In this document: in pieces, positions 35,489 to 43,717 of the stretch | Numbering within the stretch: the stretch's first letter is position 1 | Layout of the letters: every line of letters begins with the position of its first letter | NCBI GenBank assembly: GCA_028065725.1 | Contig: JAPTVL010000173.1 | Coordinates: 124,001-188,000 of the forward strand | Direction: 5' to 3' | DNA: 64,000 bases | Source of the DNA: Betaproteobacteria bacterium | GTDB taxonomy: Bacteria > Pseudomonadota > Gammaproteobacteria > Burkholderiales > Rhodocyclaceae | The notes under the pieces: generated by a model | Told to the model about the DNA's origin: nothing | Seen by the model: only the letters and a program-made list of their open reading frames with translations | Database searches by the model: none | Position numbers and translations under genes: made by a program

Positions 35489-35528
35489 AACGGGGCAAGC
35501 CGCCGCTATTGCGGCGGATCACCCCGTT
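35489..35528 (-). terminator. Rho-independent terminator of hsp20
   Basis: Two nested stems: AACGGGG (35489-35495) with CCCCGTT (35522-35528), and CCGCCGC (35500-35506) with GCGGCGG (35511-35517). Read on the minus strand the structure is followed by TTTTGATTTG. It sits after the hsp20 stop and before argB, so hsp20 is probably monocistronic. Confidence 0.85.
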
Positions 35529-35545
35529 GGTTGCGGCACAGGGCC

Positions 35546-35570
35546 GGCGTCTCGCCAGCGCCGACTTTTG
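35546..35570 (-). repeat. Dispersed 24-bp repeat, copy 9 (3' of hsp20)
   Basis: Minus-strand CAAAAGTCGGCGCTGGCGAG then ACGCC, located between the hsp20 stop and its terminator. Full core match. Confidence 0.85.
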
Positions 35571-35984
35571 TTACTGGACGGTGATTCGGCGTGCCTGGGT
35601 CGCGGCCTTCTTCGGCAGTGCCAGTTCGAGCACGCCATCGGTGTATTTGGCGTTCACCTGCGCTTCGTCGATTTCCTGCGCCAGCTGGAAGCTGCGCGAA
35701 ACCTTGCCGAAATAGCGCTCGGTACGCAACACGCGTTCGCCTTCCTTGACATCCTTTTCCTCGCGCCGTTCGGCGCTGATCGAGACGATAGCGCCATCGA
35801 CGGCGACATGGATGTCTTCCTTTTTCACGCCCGGAATTTCGGCATGAACCAGATAGCTGTTTTCCTGTTCCTTGACGTCGATTTTCAGCGCCGGCGCGTC
35901 GGGCTCCGAAGCGAAATCAACCGGACGGACGAAAAAACCACGGAAAAAGTCATCGAGTGGATCGCGGCGGATCAAGTTGCTCAT
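35571..35984 (-). CDS. Small heat-shock protein Hsp20
   Basis: 137-residue ATP-independent holdase. The N-terminal NLIRRDPLDDFFRGFFVRPV is followed by an alpha-crystallin domain (about residues 35-125): LKIDVKEQENSYLVHAEIPG, VSISAERREEKDV, and the C-terminal signature YTDGVLELALPKK. The I-x-I/V anchor appears as RRITVQ at the end. ATG 35984 is preceded by AAAGGAGAACGA. The upstream region carries a heat-shock-type promoter and a strong terminator follows, so this is a self-contained stress gene. Confidence 0.93.
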   Translation of the reverse strand: MSNLIRRDPLDDFFRGFFVRPVDFASEPDAPALKIDVKEQENSYLVHAEIPGVKKEDIHVAVDGAIVSISAERREEKDVKEGERVLRTERYFGKVSRSFQLAQEIDEAQVNAKYTDGVLELALPKKAATQARRITVQ

Positions 35985-36036
35985 TTCGTTCTCCTTTCAG
36001 GTTCATGGCCTCGCTGAGGGTACAGGCCTTGCGCAC

Positions 36037-36065
36037 TACATAAGTGCCCTGAACGAAATTTCAAG
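36037..36065 (-). promoter_or_regulatory. Sigma-32-like heat-shock promoter of hsp20
   Basis: On the minus strand CTTGAAA (36065-36059) is followed after 14 bases by CTTATGTA (36044-36037). CTTGAAA is the exact sigma-32 -35 consensus, and the -10 resembles C-C-C-C-A-T-N-T. The distance to the hsp20 ATG is about 50 bp. The -35 overlaps the stop codon of nudB. Confidence 0.65.
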
Positions 36066-36540
36066 AGCTTCCCTGCGGGCTTGACCCGGGCCCGGCGTGC
36101 GGGGTAAATCGTCGCGGCAATTCCAGGATGGCATCGCGATTGCTCCACGAAAAGCAGGCCGCCGCCGCCTCCTGCCAGGGCAGCCAGCGATAGGCCAGAT
36201 GCTCGTCGGGAGCAAGGGTCACACCGATTCGCTCCGGCAGGCACAGACTGAAAACATGCTCGATGTTGTGCATGACGCCGGGGGCATAGCGATACCGCCA
36301 TTCGGCGAAAATCTCGTAACGGTTGCGCAGTTGCCAGTCGATGAAATCGACGGCCGCAGCCTCGATGCCGGTTTCTTCGCGTACTTCGCGGCGAGCCGTT
36401 GCCAGCAGCGGCTCCTCGTCTTCCTGGCTGCCGGTGACCGATTGCCAGAAGCCGGGATGATTGGCACGTTCCAGCAGCAGCACCTCAAGGGCCGGCGTGT
36501 GGATTACCACCAGCACCGAAACCGGCTTCTTGAAGTCCAT
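36061..36540 (-). CDS. nudB: Dihydroneopterin triphosphate pyrophosphatase (Nudix)
   Basis: 159-residue Nudix hydrolase for the folate pathway. The Nudix box spans GSQEDEEPLLATARREVREE-TGI (about residues 37-59), with RREVREETG the catalytic helix. Start MDFKKPVSVLVVIHTPALEV and NIEHVFSLCLPERIGVTLAP-DEHLAYRWLPWQEA match the NudB/YvcI group. ATG 36540 overlaps the barstar stop by one base. aspS-nudB linkage is normal in proteobacteria; here an RNase-barstar pair lies between them. Confidence 0.9.
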   Translation of the reverse strand: MDFKKPVSVLVVIHTPALEVLLLERANHPGFWQSVTGSQEDEEPLLATARREVREETGIEAAAVDFIDWQLRNRYEIFAEWRYRYAPGVMHNIEHVFSLCLPERIGVTLAPDEHLAYRWLPWQEAAAACFSWSNRDAILELPRRFTPHAGPGSSPQGSS

Positions 36541-36992
36541 CAGCCCGGCTGGGCCACCGTCGGCAACCACGCAATGCCGTCCGCCTGCATGTCCACCAGG
36601 CACCAGAAGGGCACGCCGTCGTCGCGCCAGGTCGCCGCGGCGTCCTGGAAAATCTCCATCAGGGTGACGAAGTCGGCCTCCGCCCGGCCATGAATGCCGT
36701 CGCAATGTTCGAGGATGATCACGTAACCGGTGGCGGGCAGCCAGCCCATGTCAAGCAGGCTGTCGGTCAAGGCGTCCCAGTTGTGGCCGAACCACTCCGG
36801 AAAGCGCAGGGAGCGGGCGATGGCCGCCAGCATTTCATCCTTGTCGCGCACGGCTGCCAGATCGACGTGCAAGACCACGCAACCGGCAGCCTGCGCACCG
36901 GCCAGCAGCTTGTCGATGGGGCCGTGCGGCAAATGATGAACCCCGGCCCGGGCGGCGTCGCCAAACAGGTCTTCGTAATGTGCGGCACTCAT
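36540..36992 (-). CDS. Barstar-family ribonuclease inhibitor
   Basis: 150-residue cytoplasmic inhibitor predicted to neutralise the ribonuclease encoded immediately upstream. Its core (about residues 35-125) has the barstar pattern: CVVLHVDLAAVRDKDEMLAA, IARSLRFPEWFGHNWDALTD with the W-F-G-x-N-W-D-A-L signature, and LLDMGWLPATGYVIILEHCD. The N-terminal 35 residues (FGDAARAGVHHLPHGPIDKL) are extra compared with the 90-residue Bacillus barstar, which is usual in proteobacterial versions. ATG 36992 overlaps the RNase stop by 4 nt, and its stop overlaps nudB, so synthesis is coupled to the toxin. Confidence 0.9.
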   Translation of the reverse strand: MSAAHYEDLFGDAARAGVHHLPHGPIDKLLAGAQAAGCVVLHVDLAAVRDKDEMLAAIARSLRFPEWFGHNWDALTDSLLDMGWLPATGYVIILEHCDGIHGRAEADFVTLMEIFQDAAATWRDDGVPFWCLVDMQADGIAWLPTVAQPG

Positions 36993-37339
36993 CGCTGGAT
37001 CCTGCGAAAGCTCTTGTAATGATCGGCAGTGTAGTAGAACACGGCGGGCGGCCTGTCACCGGTGACGATGCGCCGCGCGCCGCGGTCGGCACTGCCCGGC
37101 GTCGGCACGGTGTATTCGCGGTAGTAGCCTTTCGCCTGTTCGGGCAGCCGGCGTTCGCGATTCTGGAACACGATGCCGTCGCGACGATAGGGAAAGGGAC
37201 CGCCGGCATCGATCAGCTTCAACGTTGCACGCGCCTCCTCCGGCAAAGCCGCGGCCGGAATGGTGCCGATCCGGTTGTCGCGCGCCAGTGCGCTGCCGAA
37301 CAGCGCGACTCCGATCAGCGCGCAGAGCAGGCGGCGCAT
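36989..37339 (-). CDS. Secreted barnase-like guanyl-specific ribonuclease
   Basis: 116-residue protein of the microbial RNase (N1/T1, barnase) family with a signal peptide (residues 1-19, ALFGSALA). Catalytic residues by alignment to barnase: E75 in YYREYTV, R89 or R90 in GARRIV, and H107 in TADHYKSF. The pattern FPYRRDGIVFQNRERRLPEQ followed by YYREYTVPTPG is the family hallmark. It should cleave RNA outside the cell or in the periplasm; the adjacent barstar protects the cytoplasm. ATG 37339 lies 2 bp after the aspS stop. Shares the tight aspS-RNase-barstar-nudB operon. Nutritional or competitive role is not determined. Confidence 0.9.
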   Translation of the reverse strand: MRRLLCALIGVALFGSALARDNRIGTIPAAALPEEARATLKLIDAGGPFPYRRDGIVFQNRERRLPEQAKGYYREYTVPTPGSADRGARRIVTGDRPPAVFYYTADHYKSFRRIQR

Positions 37340-37341
37340 GT

Positions 37342-39153
37342 TCAGGACTTGGTCACGTCGATCTGGGTTTCGACCTTCTGCCGCAGACGGATGTGCAGTT
37401 CGCGCAGTTGCTTTTCGTCCACGTCGGAGGGCGCATCGGTCAGCAGGCACTGCGCGCGCTGGGTCTTGGGGAAGGCGATCACGTCGCGGATCGACTCGGC
37501 GCCGGCCATCATGGTAACGATGCGGTCGAGGCCGAAGGCCAGGCCGCCATGGGGCGGCGCGCCGTACTTGAGTGCGTCGAGCAGGAAACCGAACTTGGCC
37601 TGCTGCTCCTCGGGGCCGATGCCCAGCGCTTGGAACACCCGCTCCTGCACGTCGGCGCGATGGATCCGCACCGAGCCGCCGCCCATTTCCCAGCCGTTCA
37701 GCGCCAGGTCGTAGGCCTTGGCCAGGCAGGCGCCCGGGTCGGTGGCCATCAAGGCCTCGTGGCCGTCCTTGGGACTGGTGAAGGGGTGGTGGCAGGCCGA
37801 CCAGCGCTGATTCTCGTCGTCGTATTCGAACATCGGGAAATCGACCACCCACAGCGGACGCCAGGCCGAGCCATCGACGTAGCCCTTTTCGTGGCCGAGC
37901 TTGGTGCGCAGGGCGCCGAGCGCGTCATTGACGATCTTGGTCTTGTCGGCGCCGAAGAAAATCAGGTCGCCGGACTGGGCGCCAGTGCGCTCGACGATGG
38001 TCTTCAAGGCCGCCGCGTGGAGGTTCTTGACGATGGGCGACTGCAGGCCTTCCTCGTTGAGCTTGGAAGCATCATTGACCTTGATGTAGGCCAGGCCGCG
38101 CGCGCCGTAGATCTTGACGAACTCGGTGTAGCCGTCGATCTCGCCGCGGGTCAGCGCAGTTGCCCCAAGCGCGCCGCCCGGCACGCGCAGTGCCGCGACG
38201 CGGCCGCCGGAGGTGGCCGGACCGCTGAACACCTTGAAGGCGACGTCGGCCACGGCGTCGGTGACTTCGGTGAGTTCCAGCGTTACGCGCAAATCGGGCT
38301 TGTCCGAGCCGTAGCGGCCCATGGCCTCGGCGTAGCTGATGCGCGGGAAGGGCTTGGGCAGATCGACCGCGAGCGCGGTCTTGAACACGCTGCGGATCAT
38401 TTCTTCCATGAGGGCGGTGATCTGCTCCTCGGTCAGGAAGGAGGTCTCGATATCGACCTGGGTGAATTCCGGCTGGCGGTCGGCGCGCAGGTCTTCGTCG
38501 CGGAAGCACTTGGTGATCTGATAGTAGCGGTCGAAGCCGGCCACCATCAGCAGCTGCTTGAACAACTGCGGCGACTGCGGCAGGGCAAAGAACTGGCCCG
38601 GATGCACGCGCGAAGGCACCAGGTAGTCGCGCGCGCCTTCCGGCGTCGACTTGGTCAGCATCGGGGTTTCGATGTCGATAAAGCCCTTGTCGTCGAGGAA
38701 GCGGCGGAAGGCCATCGCCACCTTGTAGCGCAGCATCAGGTTCTTCTGCATCTGCGGGCGGCGCAGGTCGATCACGCGATGGGTCAGGCGCACGTTCTCG
38801 GAGAGGTTTTCCTCGTCGAGCTGGAAGGGCGGTGTCACGGCCGCGTTGAGCACTTCCAGTTCATGGCAGAGAATTTCGATCTCGCCCGAGGCCAGGTTGA
38901 GGTTCTCGGTACCGGCGGGGCGGCGGCGCACCTTGCCGGTGACCTTGAGCACGAATTCGTTGCGTACGTTCTCGGCGATGCCGAACATTTCCGGCCGGTC
39001 CGGATCGCAGACCACCTGGGCCAGCCCTTCGCGGTCACGCAGGTCGATGAAAATCACCCCGCCGTGGTCGCGGCGGCGCTGGCTCCAGCCGCAAAGAGTG
39101 ACGATCTGGTCGACATGGGAGGCGTTTACCTCGCCGCAGTAATGGGTACGCAT
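37342..39153 (-). CDS. aspS: Aspartyl-tRNA synthetase
   Basis: Class II aminoacyl-tRNA synthetase, 603 residues, bacterial type with the GAD insertion domain. N-terminal OB fold: [20 protein letters not shown] and [18 protein letters not shown]. Motif 2 around [20 protein letters not shown] (about residues 215-235), motif 3 [15 protein letters not shown] near 535. Start ATG 39153. As the genome also has gatCAB, the enzyme may be non-discriminating (charging tRNA-Asn as well), but this cannot be decided from the sequence. Fourth-last gene of the FmdB-DUF502-aspS-RNase-barstar-nudB run. Confidence 0.97.
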   Translation of the reverse strand: MRTHYCGEVNASHVDQIVTLCGWSQRRRDHGGVIFIDLRDREGLAQVVCDPDRPEMFGIAENVRNEFVLKVTGKVRRRPAGTENLNLASGEIEILCHELEVLNAAVTPPFQLDEENLSENVRLTHRVIDLRRPQMQKNLMLRYKVAMAFRRFLDDKGFIDIETPMLTKSTPEGARDYLVPSRVHPGQFFALPQSPQLFKQLLMVAGFDRYYQITKCFRDEDLRADRQPEFTQVDIETSFLTEEQITALMEEMIRSVFKTALAVDLPKPFPRISYAEAMGRYGSDKPDLRVTLELTEVTDAVADVAFKVFSGPATSGGRVAALRVPGGALGATALTRGEIDGYTEFVKIYGARGLAYIKVNDASKLNEEGLQSPIVKNLHAAALKTIVERTGAQSGDLIFFGADKTKIVNDALGALRTKLGHEKGYVDGSAWRPLWVVDFPMFEYDDENQRWSACHHPFTSPKDGHEALMATDPGACLAKAYDLALNGWEMGGGSVRIHRADVQERVFQALGIGPEEQQAKFGFLLDALKYGAPPHGGLAFGLDRIVTMMAGAESIRDVIAFPKTQRAQCLLTDAPSDVDEKQLRELHIRLRQKVETQIDVTKS

Positions 39154-39187
39154 AGTATTTCCGGACGGTTATGAGCCCCGCGGGGCC

Positions 39188-39823
39188 CTATTGATTCTGG
39201 GCGCGCCCGAGAGGATTTCGCATGGGCGGGGCGACGACACCCATGGAAACAATGTACTTCAGGGCCTCATCGACGTTCATGTCGAGCTCGATGACATCCT
39301 TCTTGCGGACGAAGAAGAAAAAGCCGTTGACCGGGCTGGGCGTGGTCGGGATGAACACCCCGACGTGCTCTTCGGGCAGCATGTCGGCCACATCGCGTGC
39401 CGGATGGCCGGTCTGGAAGGCCACCGCCCACGACTCGGGGTGCGGATAGCGCACCAGCAGAACCTTGCGAAAGGCGACGCCGCTGCCCGAGAACAGCGTA
39501 TCGCTGACCTGTTTGACGCTGTAATAGATCGACTTCACCACCGGAATGCGCGCCAGCACACCTTCCCAGAAACGCACCAGCTTCTGGCCGACGATGTTGG
39601 TTGTCACCAGGCCGGTGAGGAATACCACCAATAGCGTGAGCAGCGCGCCGAGGCCGGGGATGTACACCCCGAGCAGGTGCTCGGGGTGAATGGCTTGCGG
39701 CAGCAACAGCAGGGACTGATCCATGGAGCGGACGATCAGGGACAGCACCCAGACGGTGATCGCCAGCGGGACCCAGATCAGGAGCCCGGTGATGAAGTAC
39801 TTTTTCAAGGCGGCGGTAGTCAA
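39188..39823 (-). CDS. DUF502 membrane protein
   Basis: 211-residue inner-membrane protein of unknown function with two N-terminal helices (about 10-32 and 55-80). The central VARIPVVKSIYYSVKQVSDTL (beginning about residue 88) and VFIPTTPSPVNGFFFFVRKK are the family hallmarks. ATG 39823 overlaps the FmdB stop; the aspS start is 35 bp further on. FmdB-DUF502-aspS is a common betaproteobacterial order, which suggests only co-expression. Confidence 0.92.
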   Translation of the reverse strand: MTTAALKKYFITGLLIWVPLAITVWVLSLIVRSMDQSLLLLPQAIHPEHLLGVYIPGLGALLTLLVVFLTGLVTTNIVGQKLVRFWEGVLARIPVVKSIYYSVKQVSDTLFSGSGVAFRKVLLVRYPHPESWAVAFQTGHPARDVADMLPEEHVGVFIPTTPSPVNGFFFFVRKKDVIELDMNVDEALKYIVSMGVVAPPMRNPLGRAQNQ

Positions 39824-40080
39824 CTGTTCGCGGCGCAGCTACCCGTGCCACCCTGGCAGGGTGGCGGGTTGTCGCTCTTGGCCTCTGCCTTGCAGCCGCC
39901 ACCCTTGAAGTCGGTGGCGTACCAGCCGTTGCCCTTGAGCTGAAAGCCGGGAGCCGTCAGCTGCTTGGCAAAGTTCTCGGTCTTGCATTCGGGGCAGGTG
40001 GTCAACAGCGGATCGCTGACTTTCCGCATGACATCTTTCTCAAAGCCGCACTCGGTGCAGCGATAAGCGTAGATCGGCAT
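39820..40080 (-). CDS. FmdB-family zinc-ribbon protein
   Basis: 86-residue protein with the FmdB zinc ribbon at its N terminus: MPIYAYRCTECGFEKDVM and TTCPECKTENFAKQL, i.e. two C-x-x-C pairs (C8, C11, C34, C37 approximately). The C terminus is loose and Gly/Pro-rich with two more cysteines. Described as a putative regulator in methylotrophs, but the general function is unknown. ATG 40080 is chosen because the conserved M-P-I-Y-A-Y-R-C starts there. First gene of the aspS operon. Confidence 0.92.
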   Translation of the reverse strand: MPIYAYRCTECGFEKDVMRKVSDPLLTTCPECKTENFAKQLTAPGFQLKGNGWYATDFKGGGCKAEAKSDNPPPCQGGTGSCAANS

Positions 40081-40223
40081 GACATTCTCCGGCATTCTGG
40101 CAAAGGGGTGGAATTATAGCTGAAGGCCCTGGCGTACCGCCCAAAGCCGTGTTGAGCTTGCGAGCAGGACTTGGGGCCCGCCGCCTGCGTTTTCAAGGGG
40201 CGGAGCGAGCGGCCGATGATCGG

Positions 40224-41078
40224 CTAGAGTTTGACGCCGAGATAGGCACGGGTCAGCGGCGCACCCCAGATCAGGGCGATGCCGCCTGCAGCGGCGAGGT
40301 AGGGGCCGAAGGGGATGGGCACGTTGCGCCCGTGACGGGCAAACACCATCAGGGCGATGCCGACGGCGGCGCCGACGAGGGAAGACAGCAATATCGTCAA
40401 GGGCAGCATTTGCCAGCCAAGCCAGGCGCCGAGCGCAGCCAGTAATTTGAAATCACCGTAACCCATGCCTTCCTTGCCGGTAGTCAGCTTGAACAGCCAG
40501 AACACGCCCCACAGCGAAAGATATCCGGCCATGGCGCCGACCACTGCGCTTTGCAGGTCGGTATAGACATTGAAGGCATTGAGCGCCAGACCGGTCCAGA
40601 GCAGTGGCAGGGTGATGTCGTCCGGCAGAAGCTGGGTGTCGAAATCGATCCCGGTCAGGGCTACCAGTGCCGCGACGAAGACCAGGGCACCCAGCCCGGC
40701 GACGCCGAAGCCGAAGTGCCATGCGGCAAAGGCGAACAGCAGCCCGGTCAGCGCCTCGGTCAGCGGGTAACGGATCGAAATCGGCTCGGCACAGGCTTTA
40801 CAACGCCCCTTGAGCAGCAACCAGCTTAGCACCGGGATGTTTTCCAGAGCGGAGATCGCATGGCCGCATTTCGGGCAGCGCGAGCGCGGTTTGGCAAGCG
40901 TAAGGGCTTCGCCGCCGGGCCGGGGTTCACCCTTGAGTTCCGCGCACTGTGCCGCCCAGTCGCGTTCCATCATGATCGGCAGGCGATGGATGACGACGTT
41001 CAGGAAACTGCCGACCATCAGGCCGAGCAATCCGGCGGCGCAAGCGAACACCGCCGGGTCGGCGAGCAGTGCAATCAT
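40224..41078 (-). CDS. pilD: Prepilin peptidase / N-methyltransferase
   Basis: 284-residue polytopic membrane aspartyl protease that cuts and methylates type IV prepilins. The N-terminal cytoplasmic domain has two C-x-x-C pairs (RCPKCGHAI and CKACAEPIS), the methyltransferase-associated zinc site. The protease aspartates are in ALTGIDFDTQLLPDD and GMGYGDFKLLAALGAWLG. About eight membrane helices. Follows pilC on the same strand with 18 bp between; the downstream gap to FmdB (40081-40223) has no gene. Confidence 0.95.
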   Translation of the reverse strand: MIALLADPAVFACAAGLLGLMVGSFLNVVIHRLPIMMERDWAAQCAELKGEPRPGGEALTLAKPRSRCPKCGHAISALENIPVLSWLLLKGRCKACAEPISIRYPLTEALTGLLFAFAAWHFGFGVAGLGALVFVAALVALTGIDFDTQLLPDDITLPLLWTGLALNAFNVYTDLQSAVVGAMAGYLSLWGVFWLFKLTTGKEGMGYGDFKLLAALGAWLGWQMLPLTILLSSLVGAAVGIALMVFARHGRNVPIPFGPYLAAAGGIALIWGAPLTRAYLGVKL

Positions 41079-41096
41079 CTCCAGCAGCTGACTGGC

Positions 41097-42329
41097 TTAG
41101 CCGACAACCGAGCCGAGCTTGAAGATCGGCAGGTACATGGCCACCACCAAGCCGCCGATAAGGCCGCCGAGGAATACCATGATCATTGGCTCCATCAGGC
41201 TCGACAGCGCCTCCACGGCCTCGTCGACTTCGGCTTCGAAGAAGTCCGCGGTCTTGCCCAGCATCGAATCAAGCTGGCCCGATTCTTCGCCGATGGCGAC
41301 CATCTGGGTGACCATGGGCGGGAACAGTCCGGAATTTTCCATGGCCGTGGTCAGGCTGGCACCGGTAGATACTTCGGCCTGGATTTTTTTGGTCCCCATT
41401 TCGTAAACATAATTGCCGGCGGCGCCACCGACCGAATCGAGGGCATCGACCAAGGGTACGCCGGCGGCAAACATGGTGGACAGGGTTCGCGTCCAGCGCG
41501 CTATCGAGGATTTGGTCAGCATGTCGCCGAACACCGGCAGTTTCAGCGAGTACTTGTCTTTTGCGATCTGCAGCGCGCGCGATCGCTTGAACGCCTGGGA
41601 AATACCGTAAATGACAGCGTAGATGCCGCCGAAGATGAGATACCAGTTCGCCGTGAAATAATCCGAAATTGCGATCACGATGAGGGTCGGAGCCGGCAGT
41701 TCGCCGCCGAAGCTGGCAAATACGCCCTTGAATGCCGGCACCACGAAAATCATGATCACCGCGGTGATGATGAAGGCGATGATCAGGATGGCGATCGGAT
41801 AAGTCAGGGCGCTCTTGATCTTGGCTTTGATCGCCTGGATTTTCTCTTTGTAGGTGGCCAGGCGATCCAGCAGGCTGTCGAGAATACCGGCCTGCTCGCC
41901 GGCCTCGACCAGGTTGCAGAACAGTGCGTCGAAATACATGGGGTACTTGCGAAACGCCGTCGCCAGGTTGGAACCGGTTTCCACGTCTGCCTTGATGTCG
42001 TAGAGCAGCTTGGCCAGGCCCGGGTTGTTGGTGCCCTTGCCGACGATGTCGAAGGACTGCAGCAGCGGCACGCCCGACTTGACCATGGTGGCGAGCTGAC
42101 GGGAGAACAGCGTAATGTCCTTGTCCGATACCTTGCCGCCGCCGGTTTTTTGCTTCTTGAGCTTGGTGATGTTGATACCTTGCCGCCGCAGCGCGGCATT
42201 GGCAGCAGATTCGCTGGCGGCCTTAATCTCGCCGCGAACCGTCTTGCCCTGCTTGTTCTTGCCTTCCCAGGAAAAATTGAGCTCCTTCGGGCCGTCCTTC
42301 TTTTTTTCTGTCTTGCCTGCTGTGGCCAT
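41097..42329 (-). CDS. pilC: Type IV pilus assembly inner-membrane protein PilC
   Basis: 410-residue platform protein of the GspF family. Two repeated T2SSF domains: first FSRQLATMVKSGVPLLQSFD (about residue 72) and second RWTRTLSTMFAAGVPLVDALD (about residue 275), each followed by a long membrane helix; the end is EPMIMVFLGGLIGGLVVAMYLPIF. The N terminus FSWEGKNKQGKTVRGEIKA is the usual pilin-platform start. ATG 42329. The ATPase gene pilB, usually just upstream of pilC, is not present here; the upstream gap (42330-42445) has no gene. Confidence 0.95.
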   Translation of the reverse strand: MATAGKTEKKKDGPKELNFSWEGKNKQGKTVRGEIKAASESAANAALRRQGINITKLKKQKTGGGKVSDKDITLFSRQLATMVKSGVPLLQSFDIVGKGTNNPGLAKLLYDIKADVETGSNLATAFRKYPMYFDALFCNLVEAGEQAGILDSLLDRLATYKEKIQAIKAKIKSALTYPIAILIIAFIITAVIMIFVVPAFKGVFASFGGELPAPTLIVIAISDYFTANWYLIFGGIYAVIYGISQAFKRSRALQIAKDKYSLKLPVFGDMLTKSSIARWTRTLSTMFAAGVPLVDALDSVGGAAGNYVYEMGTKKIQAEVSTGASLTTAMENSGLFPPMVTQMVAIGEESGQLDSMLGKTADFFEAEVDEAVEALSSLMEPMIMVFLGGLIGGLVVAMYLPIFKLGSVVG

Positions 42330-42445
42330 CGGCTTCCCCCACTTGAATTTTCGTTTCGGCCGCTACGCTTAACGCCAATAAACCGGCGACAGCCTCCACT
42401 GAAACCTTTGATCGAGCATTCTACGCCCCGGCCATGCCGAGAGTA

Positions 42446-43717
42446 TCACTCTCCGGCGGGCCGGTGAAGCCGTACCATCTTGATCTTTCGGTCCTGTGTT
42501 TGCACGATCTCCATCGCCACGCCGGCGACACGAACGCCCACGCCGACCTCGGGGATATCCTGCAGATGCTCGACAATCAGCCCGTTGAGGGTGCGCGGGC
42601 CTTCGAGGGGCAAATCGAGTTGCAGCATGCGATTGAGTTCCCGCAAGGTGACCGAGCCGTCCACCAGCACCGTGCCCGTATCGCTCCACGAAATCGAGCT
42701 GCCAACGTCCGATTGCCGCGTCGTGAATTTGCCGACCAGTTCCTCGATGATGTCTTCCAGCGTTACCAGCCCCTCGATTTCACCATACTCGTCCACCACC
42801 AAACCCATGCGCTGCCGGTTTTCACGAAAGAACTGGAGCTGGGTGTAGATCGGGGTCGCGGCGGGAATGAAATAGGGTTCCGACATGCGCTCGCGCAGCG
42901 TGGCGTGGCTGACTTCTCCGGCGAAGGCCTCGGCCAGCAGCCGCCTCTGGTGAAGGACGCCGATGGCGTTGGCGGGATCGTTTTCGAACACCACGACCCG
43001 GGTATGAAAACTAGTCGCCAGCTGGACCTTGATGTTCTCGATCGGCGCAGCGATGTCGATGGCCTCGATCTCGCCACGCGGGATCATGATATCCGCCACG
43101 CACAGTTGCTCCAGCTCGAACAGGTTGAGCAGGATGGCCCGATGCTGCTGGGGTATGAAGTTGCCGGATTCGAGCACCACCGATCGCAGCTCCTCGATGC
43201 TGAGCCGGGAGTTCTCGCTCCCTTCGACCGGTTTCAGTCGGAGCAGCCGCAGCAGTGCATCGACGAAGAGGTTGACGAACCACACCACGGGGTAGGCGAA
43301 GCGCAGCAAAGGCCAGAGCACGAAGGCCAGCACTCTTGCCAGGCGGTCGGCATGGGCAGCGCCGAGTATCTTCGGGGTGATTTCCGAGAACACCAGAATG
43401 GCGAAGGTCACCAGCAACGTGCCTATGCTCAAGGCCCATTTTTCCTCGCCGAACAATTCTATGGTGATGACCGACACCAGGGTTGCGGCGGCGGCATTGA
43501 TCAGGTTGTTGCCAAGCAGGATCACGCCGAGCATCTTGTCGGTGCGGCCAAGCAGGTCTAGCGCCAGCTTCGCGCCCCTGTCATCCTGGCTGGCCAGGTG
43601 GCGCAGCCGATGGCGGTTCGACGCCATCATCGCGGTTTCCGACATGGAGAAAAACGCCGAGCAGACCAGCAGCACGGCCAGCGCAGTGAATTGCGCAGAA
43701 AGCGGAATTTCGTCCAT
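42446..43717 (-). CDS. CorC/HlyC-family membrane protein (CNNM, CBS, CorC_HlyC)
   Basis: 423-residue protein with an N-terminal CNNM/DUF21 membrane domain (about residues 1-190; FTALAVLLVCSAFFSMSETA, LGVILLGNNLINAAAATLVS), a CBS pair (about 205-330; IMIPRGEIEAIDI, GLVVDEYGEIEGLVTLEDII) and a C-terminal CorC_HlyC domain (VDGSVTLRELNRMLQLDLP). Family members are linked to magnesium or cobalt efflux; substrate not shown. Start ATG 43717 coincides with the last base of the YpjD-like stop, so the two are probably co-transcribed. Confidence 0.9.
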   Translation of the reverse strand: MDEIPLSAQFTALAVLLVCSAFFSMSETAMMASNRHRLRHLASQDDRGAKLALDLLGRTDKMLGVILLGNNLINAAAATLVSVITIELFGEEKWALSIGTLLVTFAILVFSEITPKILGAAHADRLARVLAFVLWPLLRFAYPVVWFVNLFVDALLRLLRLKPVEGSENSRLSIEELRSVVLESGNFIPQQHRAILLNLFELEQLCVADIMIPRGEIEAIDIAAPIENIKVQLATSFHTRVVVFENDPANAIGVLHQRRLLAEAFAGEVSHATLRERMSEPYFIPAATPIYTQLQFFRENRQRMGLVVDEYGEIEGLVTLEDIIEELVGKFTTRQSDVGSSISWSDTGTVLVDGSVTLRELNRMLQLDLPLEGPRTLNGLIVEHLQDIPEVGVGVRVAGVAMEIVQTQDRKIKMVRLHRPAGE

